Made by a program: the position numbers and the translations under genes. The notes under the pieces were generated by a model. That model was not told the DNA's origin. It saw only the letters and a program-made list of their open reading frames with translations, and did not search any database. DNA of 64,000 nt from Macrocystis pyrifera (taxonomy: Eukaryota; Sar; Phaeophyceae; Laminariales; Laminariaceae): the NCBI GenBank assembly GCA_031763025.1, contig JASSKH010000001.1, positions 17,957,142-18,021,141 of the forward strand, written 5' to 3'. Position 1 is the first letter of the stretch. The number at the start of each line of letters is the position of its first letter. Shown here one piece after another: positions 25,481 to 39,700 of this stretch.

Positions 25481-27092
25481 TTAGATACTGGGTGCTCCTC
25501 GGAGCGTCGCCGACTTTCTCGCCTGGTGTGACTGATAATGTGCAACAGCAGCAGGAGCGTACAAGTGTGCAGGATAATGTCGGGTTTGGGCAGAGGTTAA
25601 GAGGCGGGGGGGGGGGGGGGGGGGGGGGGCATAGGAGGGTACAGGCGAAGAGCAGCCGTTACATCACGCCGTGCCTCTTCAGCGCGTCTATTACTGTAGT
25701 ATTATACCACCAGTGCATCTCCCGCCTGCTCCGTGGCAAAAGAAGCTGCGTAACTCTCTTGGGACTTCAAGGGAAAAAATTGGCGATATAAAGTCAAGAT
25801 TACAGCGACGGCCACTGCGGATGGGGATGATACAAACGTTACTGGAGCACCAAGATTGTTACCGGCACTGCTGGGCGCTCGCGCTGCTGCTCGTCGACGA
25901 TTGATAGCAATAAGGTTGCCATTGTTTTGGTCGATATCCCGGGGCCCCATTAACACGACAGCAGTAACAACCTTTTTCGAACATGCGGGAGGGGGGAAAT
26001 TACCACCAAAAACGGCCATTGCAGAATCGGCCACTGCTTGATTTGGGGATGATACACACGGTGCCCCACTGCAGGGAAGTTGGAAAGGAATCGCCACACG
26101 GCATGGTCGAAGCATGATCTTCCTGCGCGTCCACGCTGCTCGAAGACGCCTGATACGACTAAACTTGTCGTTATTTTGGTCGCTATCGAGGGGTCCCTAA
26201 AGAGTTCGGAGTACATATCACACCAAGCTTGAAAAGACAAGTTAAGAGGAATAATATACAGCTTATTTTGTAGTATTTTTCAAAATAGATATCAAACTGC
26301 TGTCATACCTTAATACTGCATGTTGGGTAAAAGGTGGATGGAGATAAATAGCAGTGAAACTACTTTACGTATATATGGTGCCTGGAAACCGGCATGAATG
26401 TCGCACACATAAAACGTACCGCGGGGCCGAATGCTTGCATGATTTACGTACACCGCTCTCGTGAGGACTTTTACTAGGGCCGGACACTGGCCCACTCAGT
26501 CAGCGGTGGCAATTATACTGTCGTCACCAACAATCATTATTTGGACCGCGTCACTGGTGAGTAGGAAACGCGCAGGGTTAGGTCGGAGGGATGTCGGCGA
26601 TAGTCCAAACCACCATGCCGAGGAAAGAATGCGGGAAAGTCACCAACAAGAGTACAATGGTGCGAGCAAGTGTCCCACAATCTGAGAGTTCGCGAAGCAA
26701 TAAGCAGCGTTCACACGAAGAAAACCTCAAGTTACGGGTGCATGGGTATAGAGGCACAGAGGAAAACGGGGTCACGAGCTGCATGAAGCACCAGACGGGC
26801 TAGATGATGAGGACAATCAGATTAAAGCCAAAACAACAGCAGTCACATAGCATGGGTGATATCACCAGCAACGGCTGGAGGTCTCATTCCAACCCAACCC
26901 CTACTTGATGGGAGAATACTTCAGTATTCAATACCAGGCACAGCAGTAGTAGTACACGGACACGAGTACGTACAAGTACAAAGTACGAGCACTGCGGTGT
27001 ACCTGGCATGTATATAGAGCACCAGGTTCCAGGTGCCAGGTACTGTCTGTTGTACAGGATATGCTATGAAATACCAGATATCTCATCATACC

Positions 27093-27203
27093 TATTACGG
27101 GGGACCATAGTAAATAGGACCAAATATTGTCAATAAAAATAGGTAAATATAGAAGTTTTGTGTCTCTACCGTAGGTCCTATGTACTATGGTCCCCCGTAA
27201 TAG
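27093..27203. mobile_element. TTACGGGGG MITE copy 7
   Basis: TATTACGGGGGACCATAGT at left and ACTATGGTCCCCCGTAATA at right are near-perfect inverted ends bounded by TA. Orientation is opposite to copies 10 and 11, judged by the interior GGTAAATATA. Confidence 0.9.
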
Positions 27204-27343
27204 AGGAACCATTTTTTTACGGTACGTTTTCACTTTTCGCGAGTCTTGATATGATACATCCCGAAAATCAAAGATTCGAGTTGGATAATGTTGAAATTGT
27301 GATACCTAGTAAAGATGAATCACCGTTCGTGTAGTTTAGGTTG

Positions 27344-28107
27344 TTTCCTATGCGGTTCGATTTCAAGCTTCAGACTGGTATTTTTCGAACTCAGAAATGA
27401 GTGTCCCTGCTTACGTTCGTATGCAGTCCGAATCTGCAAAATCCGACCGGAAAAAAATCGATTTGAGAATCCCACCACCCAAGTCGTCGGATTTTCGGCC
27501 AGAACCCGACGACTTGGGTCATCAGATTTTCGCATCGAAAAATGGTATGGTTTCTTAAGATGTTATCCACGACAGCAAACAGAAGCAGAACGATCAATGA
27601 GTTGGATTGTGACACCGCTGTGTAGCGACGTTGCTTCGCGCCCGACGCGCGGTTGGCGGGCGGCGCGTCCCTCCGTGGCCAGACTACAGTAGTTGGCTAT
27701 TCGGGGCTCTGCCCTAGAAACCAAGAGAAGCGCCCTCGACGCGCACCTCTCCGTGGATACGTACTCGAGTACACTGCTGTACAGCAGCAGCCAGTCACAT
27801 TGTGAAACACGAAATACCAAGACAGGTTGACTCTAGCGCACTCGCCAGGCCTCTTCGCCGCCTGACCGGAGGCAGTCAGCCTTGGCTCGGGCGCTTGGGT
27901 TCTACGCGCAGGGCAGCGCACCCAGCGCGTCTCTTCGCGGCGCCAGACCACAACAACAGCAGTTGGTCTCGGCGTTTGCTCGAATCCCTGCACGTACAGT
28001 AAATCCGCTTTTTCCGCATAGGAAGACTGTTTCGATTTGCCAAGTTCACATCTGAAAAATGCGATCAGGTCGAAATCCGAAGCTCAAAAATTGAAGAGCA
28101 TAGGAAA
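27344..28107 (+). mobile_element. 764-bp terminal-inverted-repeat element, copy B
   Basis: Starts TTTCCTATGCGGTTCGATTT and ends at GCATAGGAAA. The interior matches copy A in reverse and copies C and D directly. Includes a nested palindrome of CCGACGACTTGGGTCAT type near 27440-27540. No clear target duplication seen. Confidence 0.85.
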
Positions 28108-31100
28108 TTATAATAATAGCCTTATAACATGAACCCAAAAACACAAAAAATAATTCGTCGTTCATCATTTGAACATTTGAACATTTGAACATTTTACAGT
28201 CAAGAGATTTGATTTTTCAGGATGTTTTTCAGACTTGCAAAAAACAAAAAGTAGGGCTGGGTACACCGGCACAATATGTACTTTGGCACTCTCTAGTAAT
28301 CTAATGCCAGTAATCTACTACACCCATGAAACACGCCATATTACAGTACGGAAACCCACTACCGGTACCTGGTAAGTGCCATTCAGGAAGAGAGCAGAGA
28401 GGAGAGACAACATTAGTATAGTGATATATTCTGCCATTATGCAAGTGTTGGTTGGAATGAGGCCTCCAGCTCTTGCTGGGGAACTCATCCCGGAATATCA
28501 CCCTCCTCCGAGCATCGTACTAGTGTAGATGCCCGTGGGAAGGTAACAACCTTTGCCAATGCCATAAATACATGGTGATTCCGGCAATGGCAATGGTTTC
28601 AAAAGAATGTCTTGGGTGGGGAGGGTGGGATGCTCCGCTTTTAAACTCCTCTTTCCACCTCGTATTAATAGTAGATGCCAAGGCCTTTCTCCAAGCACAC
28701 TGGATGGCCTTTTGCATCTACTCTGTTGTTCCAAAAGTTATTTGACCTCACTCGCAAGCCACGCTTCCATATATTGGACACCTATTAATAGAATGCTGCT
28801 GTTGTACCACCACAACCGAGGCGTATGCGTAAGGGTAAAGATGGTCCTAATTGCGATTCAGGAAACACGCATTCTTGTGAACTTCCTGCTTTGTATTCCA
28901 CAACCAGCCAGCACAAGCAAACAAGCAAAGGGTTCGGCTTTAGAAACAACACACCTACATATAAACACAGAAAAATGATCGCAGGTTATTAAAATTACAC
29001 GTCTATGCCCCCGATGATGTTATGTCATCAGGCAGCATACTTCTATATTACTAGTAATAAAGGTTGACTAGTCTATACCTGGTACGAAAAAAAAAACGAG
29101 AGACAAATAACTTTGAAAAAGAGAGTCCCAAGGGGAAGATAAGATCAAGATTCCAACAAATCAAAAGTACCTGAAAGAAGGTCCGACTCAAGAACACCGG
29201 CGTGGGAAACCACCTGAGGCAAGCACAGTCGTGCATGCAGCCTGCCACCAACGCAAGAGTGCCCTTGGGGTTGTGTTGAACAAGCGGAGAGCTTGGCAGC
29301 GGACATCACAAACTAGACGCCGCCCCCGGCCGATCGCCTTGACTCCTATCCCAGTATGTCCGGAAATATAAGAATCGTTTTAAATATAAATTTATATGGA
29401 AAGATCTTTAAAATTCCGAACATAGTGGGACCAAATATGTACGGAGCAAGAGAGAGCGAAAAAAAAAGAGCCTTCAGGCAGGCATGGGATGAGGCTTCGC
29501 AGCACCCTTTCCTTATCCGCGCCTCGAACCCATGTACATGCTGCCTATCCGGAAACAACCCCCCCCTACCTACTCCTACCCCAGCCATCGTTTCACGGCA
29601 GTCCCTACTCATCTCTCACCGGCGCAGGGTGCTCTTGTTACTTCTTGCGCGAACCTGTGCTTGGTCTTTTCTTCCTGTGCCTGACGACTAGGTCTACCTC
29701 GCCCTACGTGCCGGTCTGCCGCGGGAGATCAAAGCGGCGGAACGTCGAGCAGGAGAAGAGGCTGCTTTCCTACCGCAGAGAGTCTCCTGCGCGAGGCAAC
29801 GTCCCTCGCTGCTCGGGCTACGAGGATGATGTGTGTAAGCAAATACAAGGGGATGGTTATACCCCCATCCCCGTAGTCTAGAAAAAGAGGCATTCGTTTA
29901 TTTGAGTCAGATTTATCAGATCGCGCATACCATCTGGTATATTTCATCACGATTGAGAGTTGCGAGAGAATTGTGAAAGCAATATATCTCATCAGACAGA
30001 CTGATCGATAACGCGTACACTCGTACAGCTGCTCTGTTTACTGATAGACACTTCTACTCTTCTGTCGACACCTATGAATATGTATATCTGTGCTGTGTGG
30101 CATTGGGCATTGAAGTGTTGTGGATTGTAGATGCGCTTGCGACCGTCAAACTTCCTGGATCAATGCAAACTAAAGCTCGAACATGAAACCGGCGATGAAG
30201 TATCGCGAAACAACTCATCATCAAGCAAAAAAAACACGAAACGTTTACGAACCTGATACCTGGTAGAGCAGAGATATCATACCTGTGGCAGGAGTCGAGG
30301 AGACGAGTGAAGGCACTGAGCACCGTTATCACCTTATAATGCAGCAGTTCGTGATTTCATCCTCGAATCATCGTGCAGCAATGCTGTGCGACACATACAT
30401 GAACATTACAAGTAGGTATAAACTGCAGCTATTAATAGCTAGCTGCTGCTGCAGTACATACGTAAAATATCAACTGGCAGCAGTCTCGCTGTGTGCTGTG
30501 ACCTGTGTGCCGGGAAAAAGGAGTATAAGTAAGGAACCGGCCCACAACGAGAGGCAGTTGTTAGTGTTGGATATCGTATACTCACTCGTATATCAAATTT
30601 TTAAAAGGTTCGATATATCGCAAGAATATCGAACTCTGATCAATACGCAAGTCGTGTACCGTTCGCGTCCTCCAGTCCCCATCCCATTGGTATCCCCATA
30701 TATGTGTCTGTGTGCTTGTTTGAGCTTGCTTGACACCTGATACGCACTATTGATCATACGTGGTGTACTGAACGAAAAGTTTCGACGTATGCTATACCTG
30801 GTAGTACTAGCTAACTCCACGAGCGAAGCCAGCCGTGGCGTAAGGTGCAATACTACAAGTAACTGCTGCACCCACTGCTGTAGGTAGTATCGGGTATCAA
30901 AACCGTATCGATTGTTGTTTCGTTGATGGGCATCATATATAAAATTATTTCGTACTGGAAATAGAGAGAATTATTTATTTTCCGTCTTCGGGCACACGAA
31001 ATAACAGGTACCAGGTATATATTATCGTACGCATCGAACTTGTGTTTCAATATATCGATCACAAACAAGGCGGACGATGCATGTACGTAGCACCAAGCAA

Positions 31101-33339
31101 GGCAAACGAAGCTCGACACACACCACCGACTAGTTCAGGCACGAGCGAGTAATTTTGGTGCCACTTCCACAAAACATCCTCTGAAATAAACGAGTATAAT
31201 AGCTGATGGGGAGGGGGGCGGGGGGACGGCTCTGCTCTGCCCCGTTCCCCCGCGCGCGTATACGCTTGCCCTACACCTACAAATAATACCTGGTAAGGAT
31301 TAAAACATTTGGTGCGCGCAGTTTTCCTTTGATGTGTTTCCGGAGCGAGGGGGGGGGGGGCAAGGGCTGTGTCGCTCTTTTCCCGCGTGCGTATACCCCT
31401 CCCTCTAAACCCATAATACGAAACGTAGTCGACTTCCCCGGCCGGCCGCGTTCCGCGAGTCCAACGTCTTCCCCTCACCCCCCCCGCCTGTGTTCGCGTG
31501 TAGTCCAGAGAAACCCGCCCATCACGGGACTATGATGTTTACGAGGTTGGTATATTTATCACATTAACTCATCGCGCTATATGTATGCGCTCTACAGCTG
31601 TACACACAAATACATTCGGTCCATCGCTCAGGACATATCGAGGACATATCGTATTGACCATAGAAATGGGATTAAAATAACACCAGGTACCAACTAGGAT
31701 CCACTACCACTCGAGAAACTGCGCGCATGCTCCCTCGCCCTCTGGCCGTGTTTCTTTTGAATGCTCGAGCAAGTCGGAAAGGGGCCGGGGCCCCGCCAGC
31801 GCATCACATTCAACAATAACACCTGCTTACCTAATGTCGAAAGAGCTACACTGCGTGGACATCTAAAATGGGCCCTACTCGTAGGATATACCAGCACCAA
31901 TGCAGCAGTTTCAGCATATCAGATACACTATCGATACATTCAGTACTGCTGACCAATCAACATCAGGTGTCAGTGATCAAGGGAAAAAAGAAGGATGGAT
32001 ACGACATAATACAAGGGAAAACCAACACCAGGGATGAACCAATTCCGACGAAAAACAAACATCAGGTAAAAATCGATTGGTAGGTAAAAATGAAAACCCT
32101 GGGAAAAACCATCACGGGGAAACCAATGCCTGAGGATCCCTCACGAAAAACAAAAACGAACCTTGGGACAAGTCACAACAACAAAAATTGAGCTCAGATT
32201 GAATCATGAATTTGCTCTTTCTGGCACGTCAATATTTCCCAAGGGAGTAAGGCATCCACTCTCTCCAGTCCTCGAGTCACTCTCGACTCACCTCTTCAAA
32301 ATTGGATACAGTAGTATTAATAGTGGTCCGTTCACTAAGGAGTCCTCTGTTCACTCTTCAGATATATTTATATAAAAATTAGCTCTTGTTAAACTCGTTT
32401 CTCAAGTATTTTACTCCCCCTCGACGACTGATGCATTCGCCCTCGAGTGGTACGTTTCATATTATACATATTTAGCATACCAGGTATACCAGTACCAGAT
32501 ATATCACAGTCACTCTTGACTTGAGAGATCACGTTCAAGAAAAGCGTCAACTCGGGCGTAATGCGTACTTTCTCGAGTTTTTCATTCACTCTCAAGTAGA
32601 TGATGCACTCCCTCGAGGGATTCACCCACTCCCAAGTCATCTACGAGCACAATCATCAAGCAAGTACCAGGTACCAGATGCAACAAGCAACACGAAACGG
32701 TACCGACCGTACGACAGTTGACAGAGCTCGGCACCAGGGCGCGGTAGTATCGGTAAAATAGTGTGCCCTTCCGAGAGTTGTCGTAGAGAGTAGATACCTG
32801 GGTATCGCCCAAGTACATATACCATACGTACTCGGTCTCGAGTCCTCCATTCTCCCTCCACTATGGCGGGGGGACTACAATAATCAGAGACAGATTTGCT
32901 GTGTAAACATGCAGTAGGGGATATCCGGTTTTTTTAGGTCCATCGTGGATTCCGATAACTATGCCCTCCCGTAGCAGTCAGTGTCCATTATCGATAGTGA
33001 TAGGATAAGATATCGAACGAAAGTTCGACAATGTGTCGATAATCTCGAAAAATCAAAATCAACGCGATTTCGAGATTCGAGAGGCGAAACTTTTCGTCCA
33101 GTACGAACCAGCACTAAAAATACGGGCTCGTCAGGGAATGGCGGAGAAAACGTCCTTGATGCGACGTGTGGAACTTAGACGGTATGTCGATGATAGCGAA
33201 ATTTGACGTTTCGAGATATCGTAACTTTCGACAAAATGCCCAACACTATTTTCGACTACGTAGCGCTTTGACCAGGGCTGTGAATGGAAGCGACAGTGCG
33301 CGATTGGGTTTAAATCGGTTTCGGAAAAAACAATCGAAA

Positions 33340-33540
33340 ATCGATTGTTTTCGATTCCGGTGTCGATTGCATCGAACGAATCGGCTTCCGGTGTCGACTG
33401 AATCGAACAAATCGGCTTCCAACGTCGGTAGAATCGAACCAGTCGGCTTCCGAACGTCGATTGCATCGAAAAAACCGGCTTCCATATGGCGATTGAATCG
33501 AACCAATCGGCTTCCGAATGACAATTGAATCGCACGATTG
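33340..33540. repeat. TCGATT/AATCGGCTTCC array
   Basis: About six imperfect units of 30-33 bp around ATCGAAC.AATCGGCTTCC with variable spacers. It lies just 3' of the TMX3 stop codon and may be in its 3' untranslated region. Confidence 0.65.
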
Positions 33541-33573
33541 AACCGAACGACACGGCTGCGATCCGCAACCCTA

Positions 33574-33767
33574 TCATTCCTTCTTGAGGCGCTGTGCTTC
33601 TTTTTCCTCCCGTCTAACCTGCCTTAACGCCTCTCGCGCTTCTTCTCTATCAGGGGTGTCACAAAATACCCAAAGCAAGCCTACTACGGGCAAAAGGAGA
33701 AGAAGGCTCCAAGCGCCACCCTGCTGAATTGCCCACCAAATCTTCATCAAATACCGCGTGGTGTCTA
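33574..33767 (-). CDS. TMX3: TMX3 exon 10 (membrane helix, tail, stop)
   Basis: Acceptor cgtgttcag|TA completes a Val codon from exon 9. It encodes AWSLLLLLPVVGLLWVF (one membrane-spanning helix) and a charged tail, EEAREALRQVRREEKEAQRL then KKE, ending TGA at 33574-33576. Confidence 0.87.
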
Positions 33768-36700
33768 CTGAACACGATTTCCCGGGAATTTCGCCTGAAG
33801 ATCACGGCGCAGCGCACGAAGAGAACGGGACGGGATGGGGTGGGATGGGATGGAATAGCATTGGGTGGGGCGAGATGGGATGGAATAGGATTGGACGGGA
33901 TGGGATGGGAAGCTCACGACCACCTCTCCGGTAGCATTCAATAAACATAACATCGCCACGTGGTAATAACCAATCTGAGTAGCACAACGTTAAAAATGTC
34001 ATGACGCAGAAAAACGTCAACCGGGAAATATATTAGCACAAAACGCCAGTCAATTATTTGGATAGCAGAAAAAACGACAACGAGCCGTTTCAGTAGCGCA
34101 CAACCAGCACGCAGCTACAAAAAATATGTCCGCAACAAAAAAAAACGAAAACCAGCAGCTGTTTTACCAAAATAACACAAAAAAAAAGAAACACAGTCCT
34201 AAAAAGCGCAACCTCCAACATTTCTGCATTTTAATACCTATTACGAGGGATCATAGTAAATAGGACCAAATATTGTTAGAAAAAATACGTAAATATATAG
34301 GTTTTGTGTATACCGCAAGGTCCTATTAACTATGGACCCCCGTAATAGTACGAAAGTGCACAAAAACAACACAACTTCCTCGGCGACAGACAAAACGACG
34401 TCTCCGCGCAACGCGTGTATCGTATACTACAGTCAAGATAACACACCCCCTCGGGCAAATTTCAAAAGCCGAAATTCTCCAAAAAACAAGGGGGGGGGGG
34501 GAGGGTACTCATGGGTGTACTCATCATCATGCATGACCGTAGTCGTATGACCATACACCCTCGCATCCCTACAATGCCGGGACGGAGCACGTCGGGTTTC
34601 CACCGACCAGGCAGACATTGCTTGCACCAAGCGCGAAGCGCTCGTGACGCGTTCGGCGAGTCGCATGAAAAGTGAGCAGCGTCCTACTGAGAACCGCTTG
34701 TGAGGCGGACTTGCACATGGATGACAGCTTCAACGAGTTAATTTATTTTCCGGTGTGGCCACCCACTTCCGAAAAACGGCATTGGGGGTACTATGTAACT
34801 GCCTCGTGGGTGCCCCGCCGTAAACACTACGTGATGCGATCATTGCGCATGTGCGGAGAAAATGCTCTCCACCCGCACAAATGATCTACAACCCGATCGC
34901 CAGCTGTGATCGATCACCAAAAAAAAAAAAAAACGGTACCCTGGTGGTCTAGCTCCCGTAGTGAGCAGAATGTTTCATAATGCCGTTGCCAACCGACGCC
35001 AACCGACGCCAACCCAACGTAGACCTATAACATGGGGGGGGGGGGGGCATAAGCTGAAAATGGCGGCTTTGGAAATATTCGTTGAGACCTTTCTAGAGAC
35101 GCGCGTCGGTTTCATGTTCACACCCTTTGTCCAGAAAACGAACTTTGAAATTCGTCGGGGGGGGGTGTGTTGTCTTATCCCCCTAGTGTGATAGTGCTAT
35201 GGGATAGCCTAGCCGGCATCTATGAACGCGCGTAGCCTTTTTCTTTTTTGGCCTTCATCCCATTACTTATCTTCGCCTTTCTTTTCTATCCCCCTCCTAT
35301 TACGGGGGACGATAGTAACTAGGACCAAATATTGTGAGTAAAAATAGGGAACTACATAGGTTTTTGTGCGTACCATAGGTCCTATTTACTACGGTCCCCC
35401 GTAATAGTCGTAGCTCAGATCCGGGGTCACATATATAGCTGGCTCTTCTCTCCCCTCCCCGCTAGGGTGCCTGCCTTGGAAGGCATTTTTATCGCGAGAA
35501 GGGTTCAGCACCTTCTTCCCTCGTCGACCGGCGTCGAGTGGTGCTATTAATAGCCTGTACACCACTCTGTCCCGGCATTTCCGGCCAGGGTGTTACGTGC
35601 GTATTCAAGCATATATGCACACGCGGCGCACCTGACAAGACGTCGATGAGGAACGCCTCCATTTCTCCCGCCTCCGGCCGCATGCTGTCCACCGTGTAAA
35701 ACGTGTCGTCGGGTACATGCTGGCACCACAAACACAGGCGGCCATCGATCGCGCCGGGGGCGGTTAGCACGCAACAGTAGAAAAAAATGGCCGAAAATCC
35801 TAAATGTCGAAAATATATAACGGAAAAAATAAATGACGAAAATGAAAATGTCGAAAATACCTGTAAATGTCGAAAATCCTGGTAAAGGTCGAAAAGTTCT
35901 AGGTATGGATTGCAGCGAGGACTGTAGACTACAGATGTTGGTCCAGCTTCGACAAAACATCGCTAAAATCTACTTGACATTGAATCCTACCGGGTAAACT
36001 CTAACCGTAACCAGGACCGTCCGGGAATGTTCTCAGAATATTCTGGGAAAGTTTTCGGGATGAATATGAGAGGGAGGAGTCTAGAATGGACTAGCAACCA
36101 CTTCATCTTAGCTGAGCCAAGTCGTATACACTACTGCATTATTTGCAGCATGTTGGTGGTGGTGGTGCTGCTGCTGCTGTTGGTGGTGGTGGTGGTCTTG
36201 GTGTTGTTGTTCTTGTTGCTGTTGCTGTTGTTGTTGAAGATGGGTTAGCTTGTCTTCGCGAAAGGCGGCAAACCCCTTCAGGCGTGCGGCAATGACGTGC
36301 GAACGTGCTAGGGGACAAACTGCGGGGAGGTGCTCGTAGTGTGGGATAGGGGATAGGGGATAGGGGATAGGTGATTAACGCGTACTACGATAGTGATAGA
36401 AATTTTAGGCCCAAAACAAAATTGACCGACGGATTATCTCTGACCCAGAAAAATCGAGCGCTACGTATGCCATAGCACTCGTACTTTACACTATACACTA
36501 TTAATACTAAACAGGTTATAAATCTCTTGCAGTACTGCAGTCCCGGTTTAGAGACAAACTACTCAGAATTTGAGTGGTCAGTCCCCAAAATGGGACTGGA
36601 GTGCTAAAAAGGATAAAAACAAGGTGCACGCTCGTACTATTACGGGGGTCCATAGTTAGCAGGGCCTATGGTATACATAAAAAACTATATATTTACCTAT

Positions 36701-39700
36701 TTTTACTAACAAAATTTGGTCCCATTAACTATGGACCCCCGTAATACAGTACTACTAATATTGTTGATATCGGTGTTGTTGCCGTTGCTGTTGTTGTTGT
36801 CACATTAACGCATCGCCATAGTAGACCCAGCCCTCGCTCACAAGGGAGTCTTCGACCATCCCTTGACGGCGAAGAACTCAAAATACTCACGAAAACGTGT
36901 ACACAGTACTTATGGATAATTAATAAAACAACAAACGAAACAAATTAGAGCAGACACTAACACAGCAGCCTGTCCCATCGAAATCGCTGCATGATTTTCG
37001 TCTGCCCCTGAACCCAAGAAAAGCAGTCACGGTCTGAGGGAGGGCAGTGTACCACATGTTCGAGAAGATGGTTGAGGGTCACTGTGTACCAGACAAATAA
37101 AACCACCAACCCAACCCTAAGCCAGTCAGACCCGATCAACCATGGTTAGCACTAGCTAGTCCCTATCTGTCTCGAATAAAAGTGGTATTACGGAGGGCCA
37201 TACTTAATAGGACCTACGGTACACACAAAAACCTACATATTTACCTATTTTTACCAACAATATTTGGCCCTATTTACTATGGACCCCCCGTACTAGTTGT
37301 AACTACCGGCCTGAGGCGACTGCGATCTAACGGATGGACCGTCACCCCGCTATATAGCCGTTGCGCTGTATTTCGGAATCTCAGGTAGGGTTCTTGTCAC
37401 ACGAGGCACTTTACGAGTCTTAACCCCTTCAAGGCAAACTGCAGTCCCGTTTCGGGGACAAACTACTTACAATTTGAGCAGTTTGTCTCCAAAACGGGAC
37501 TGCAGTCCTAAATGGGTTAAATGGGAGCGCGAGAATCGCACAGTCGGCAAAAATCGACTATGAGCAGCGGGAATGCTGAGCCGTGTGCATATGCGATCAA
37601 AAGTGAACGTAAAAAGCGGGGGGGGGGGGGGGTGTACTCTATAGGAGAGATGTACTCGATCTCACGCATGGCCGTAGTCGTATGACCATAGACCCTCGCA
37701 TCCCTACAATGCCGTGACGGAGCATGTCGGATTTTCACCGACCAGGCAGACAATGCTTGCACCAAGCGCGAAGCGCCGTGAGGTGTCCGGCGAGTCGCAT
37801 GAAGGGTGAGCTGCATCCTACTAAGAACCGCTTGTGAGGCGGACTTGCATATGGATGACAGCTTCAATGAGTTAGTTTAATTTTCGGTGTGGCCACTTCC
37901 AGAGACAGCAATGGGAGTACTATGTAACTGCCTCTTGGGTGCCGTACCTTAAACACTACGTGATACGATCAATCCCTTGTGCAGAGTAAAGGTTCTTTAC
38001 TTCGCACAAATGATCTAACTAGACGACCAGCTGTGGGCGACCGCCAAAAAAAAAAAAAAAAAAACGGTACCCTGGATGTCTAGCTCGCGTAGTGAGCGGC
38101 ATGTTTTACAGTGTCGTTGTCAACCGACGCCAACCCAACCCATATATAATATATGGGGGGGGGACGGGGGGGGGGGGGGGGGGGGGTGCTCATTCGTTGC
38201 TTGCTTTAGTCATTTGACCATTGACCACGCATCCCTTTCGAGACGGAGCACGACGGCACTTCTGACCACGGCTTGTCCAAATTCCCGCTGAAGATGCTAA
38301 AAACTCCGATGATACGAGCTAGCTGGAAAGTAAAAAAGTGGTTATCAGGGTTATCAGGCAGAAAAAAAACGCCCCCAAGGAACACCCACCAGCACCACCA
38401 AGCGCGGAAGGTTGTCGTAGATGTTGAACGTTTCTACGAAGCCCACCAGCTTAGTCCCGTCCATAAATCCGAAGATCATTTCGTCGGTGTGCTTGACCCC
38501 GAACCCCGACGCCACACGTCGGAGAGACTGAGGCATTTGAGCGAGTGACATCAGAGTCCGCAAAACAAAAACAGCGTATGAGTGATGGTGGTGTTGGAGG
38601 TGACATGACATTTGGCACGGTGGTGACTACAACTTGGCCCCGCTCGGATGAAAGGTCTGATAGTCCACACTACAGCAACTCCTACTGTGGGAGCCCTCTT
38701 GAGGCTCCAACGGGGGAAATGGACTATAAAAAAGTGGTTATGATGACAGCCACGGCCACTGCGTAGTTGGGGAATAATACAAATTGGCGTTCGGGTTACA
38801 ACGCAAGGTTAGTCGCACGGCACGGGGGCAATATGATCCTACTCCTACTGTACTGCCGGGTGCTCCCTCTATACACTCGTAGACTGTTGCGATCACCAAA
38901 TTTTGTCATTGTTTTGTTTTAGGGTGCCAAAGGGGTTACATATCGTCATTCCGATATCTGTTAATGTCGGGCGGTCGGGGCCATAGGGATAGGGTTTGGG
39001 ATAGTGTAGGGTTTCAAGTCGATACATTGCAACCAGTTTATCAGAGCTAGGCCAAGGTATATACAGCCCTCACGTGACACGACATGGCGTGACATGACAC
39101 GACGTGGTATGACAGGGCATGACATGGCATGGCCGCACATGACATGGCATGCCAGGGCATACCATCACGTTGTGGGTCATGGCATCACATGGCGTCACAT
39201 GGCATGACGTGACATGACGCGACGTGACACAACATGACATGACAAGCCGTGACCTGAAATTAAAGGGCGTGTCACGACAGTGCGTAGGATGACATGGTGC
39301 TACATGAAAAGCCATGACATCGGAAGAACTGGTTTGACACGACAAAAACATGGCATAATGGGAACATGACATCACGTAGCGGGTCATGGCGTCACATGGC
39401 GTCACGTGACATGGCATAACGTTACAGCAGTACATTGCCTTACATGAAATTCGATGACACCACATGAAAGCGCGTCACATGACAGCACGTGACATGACAT
39501 GACGTGGCATGAAAGGCCACGGCCTTAAATGAACGGCACATGGCGCCACAAGCCAAGCCAAGCCAAGCAAGGCAAAGCCAAGCAGAGTCACGTCAAGCCA
39601 AGCTACGAGTTTCCTGCACACGCCAAAGAAATAGAGGAGAGACTAGGAATGTAGTGCTGCAGTACCAGACGGCCACACTAAACTCCCACTCTGAAAAGAC

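Larger units (their letters stand above)
25346..33573. other. Intergenic region between PSP1 and TMX3
   Basis: 8.2 kb. Contents are a possible PSP1 promoter, a G run at 25606-25630, MITE copy 7, TIR element copy B, many TACCWGGTA motifs, a GC-rich exon-like patch (29690-29830), G/C-rich tracts at 31205-31520, and a TCGATT-type array (33340-33540). No gene is supported with family evidence. Confidence 0.6.
33768..35631 (-). other. TMX3 intron 9
   Basis: Contains a GGGATGGGATGG-type stretch (33820-33915), MITE copies 8 and 9, and the first copy of the C-tailed repeat (34490-35047). Confidence 0.75.
35720..38389 (-). other. TMX3 intron 8
   Basis: Holds GTCGAAAAT-type short repeats (35800-35900), a (TGG/TGC/TTG)n run (36150-36240), a GGGATAG run (36340-36372), two hairpin repeats, MITE copies 10 and 11, the second C-tailed repeat and a LINE tail. 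Confidence 0.75.

Noticed and set aside
31143..31200. Exon of TMX3 (EDVLWKWHQNYSLVPE after tttcag)
   Set aside because: It follows an acceptor-like site on the right strand, but it lies downstream of the TMX3 stop codon, and exon 10 already completes the protein in correct phase.
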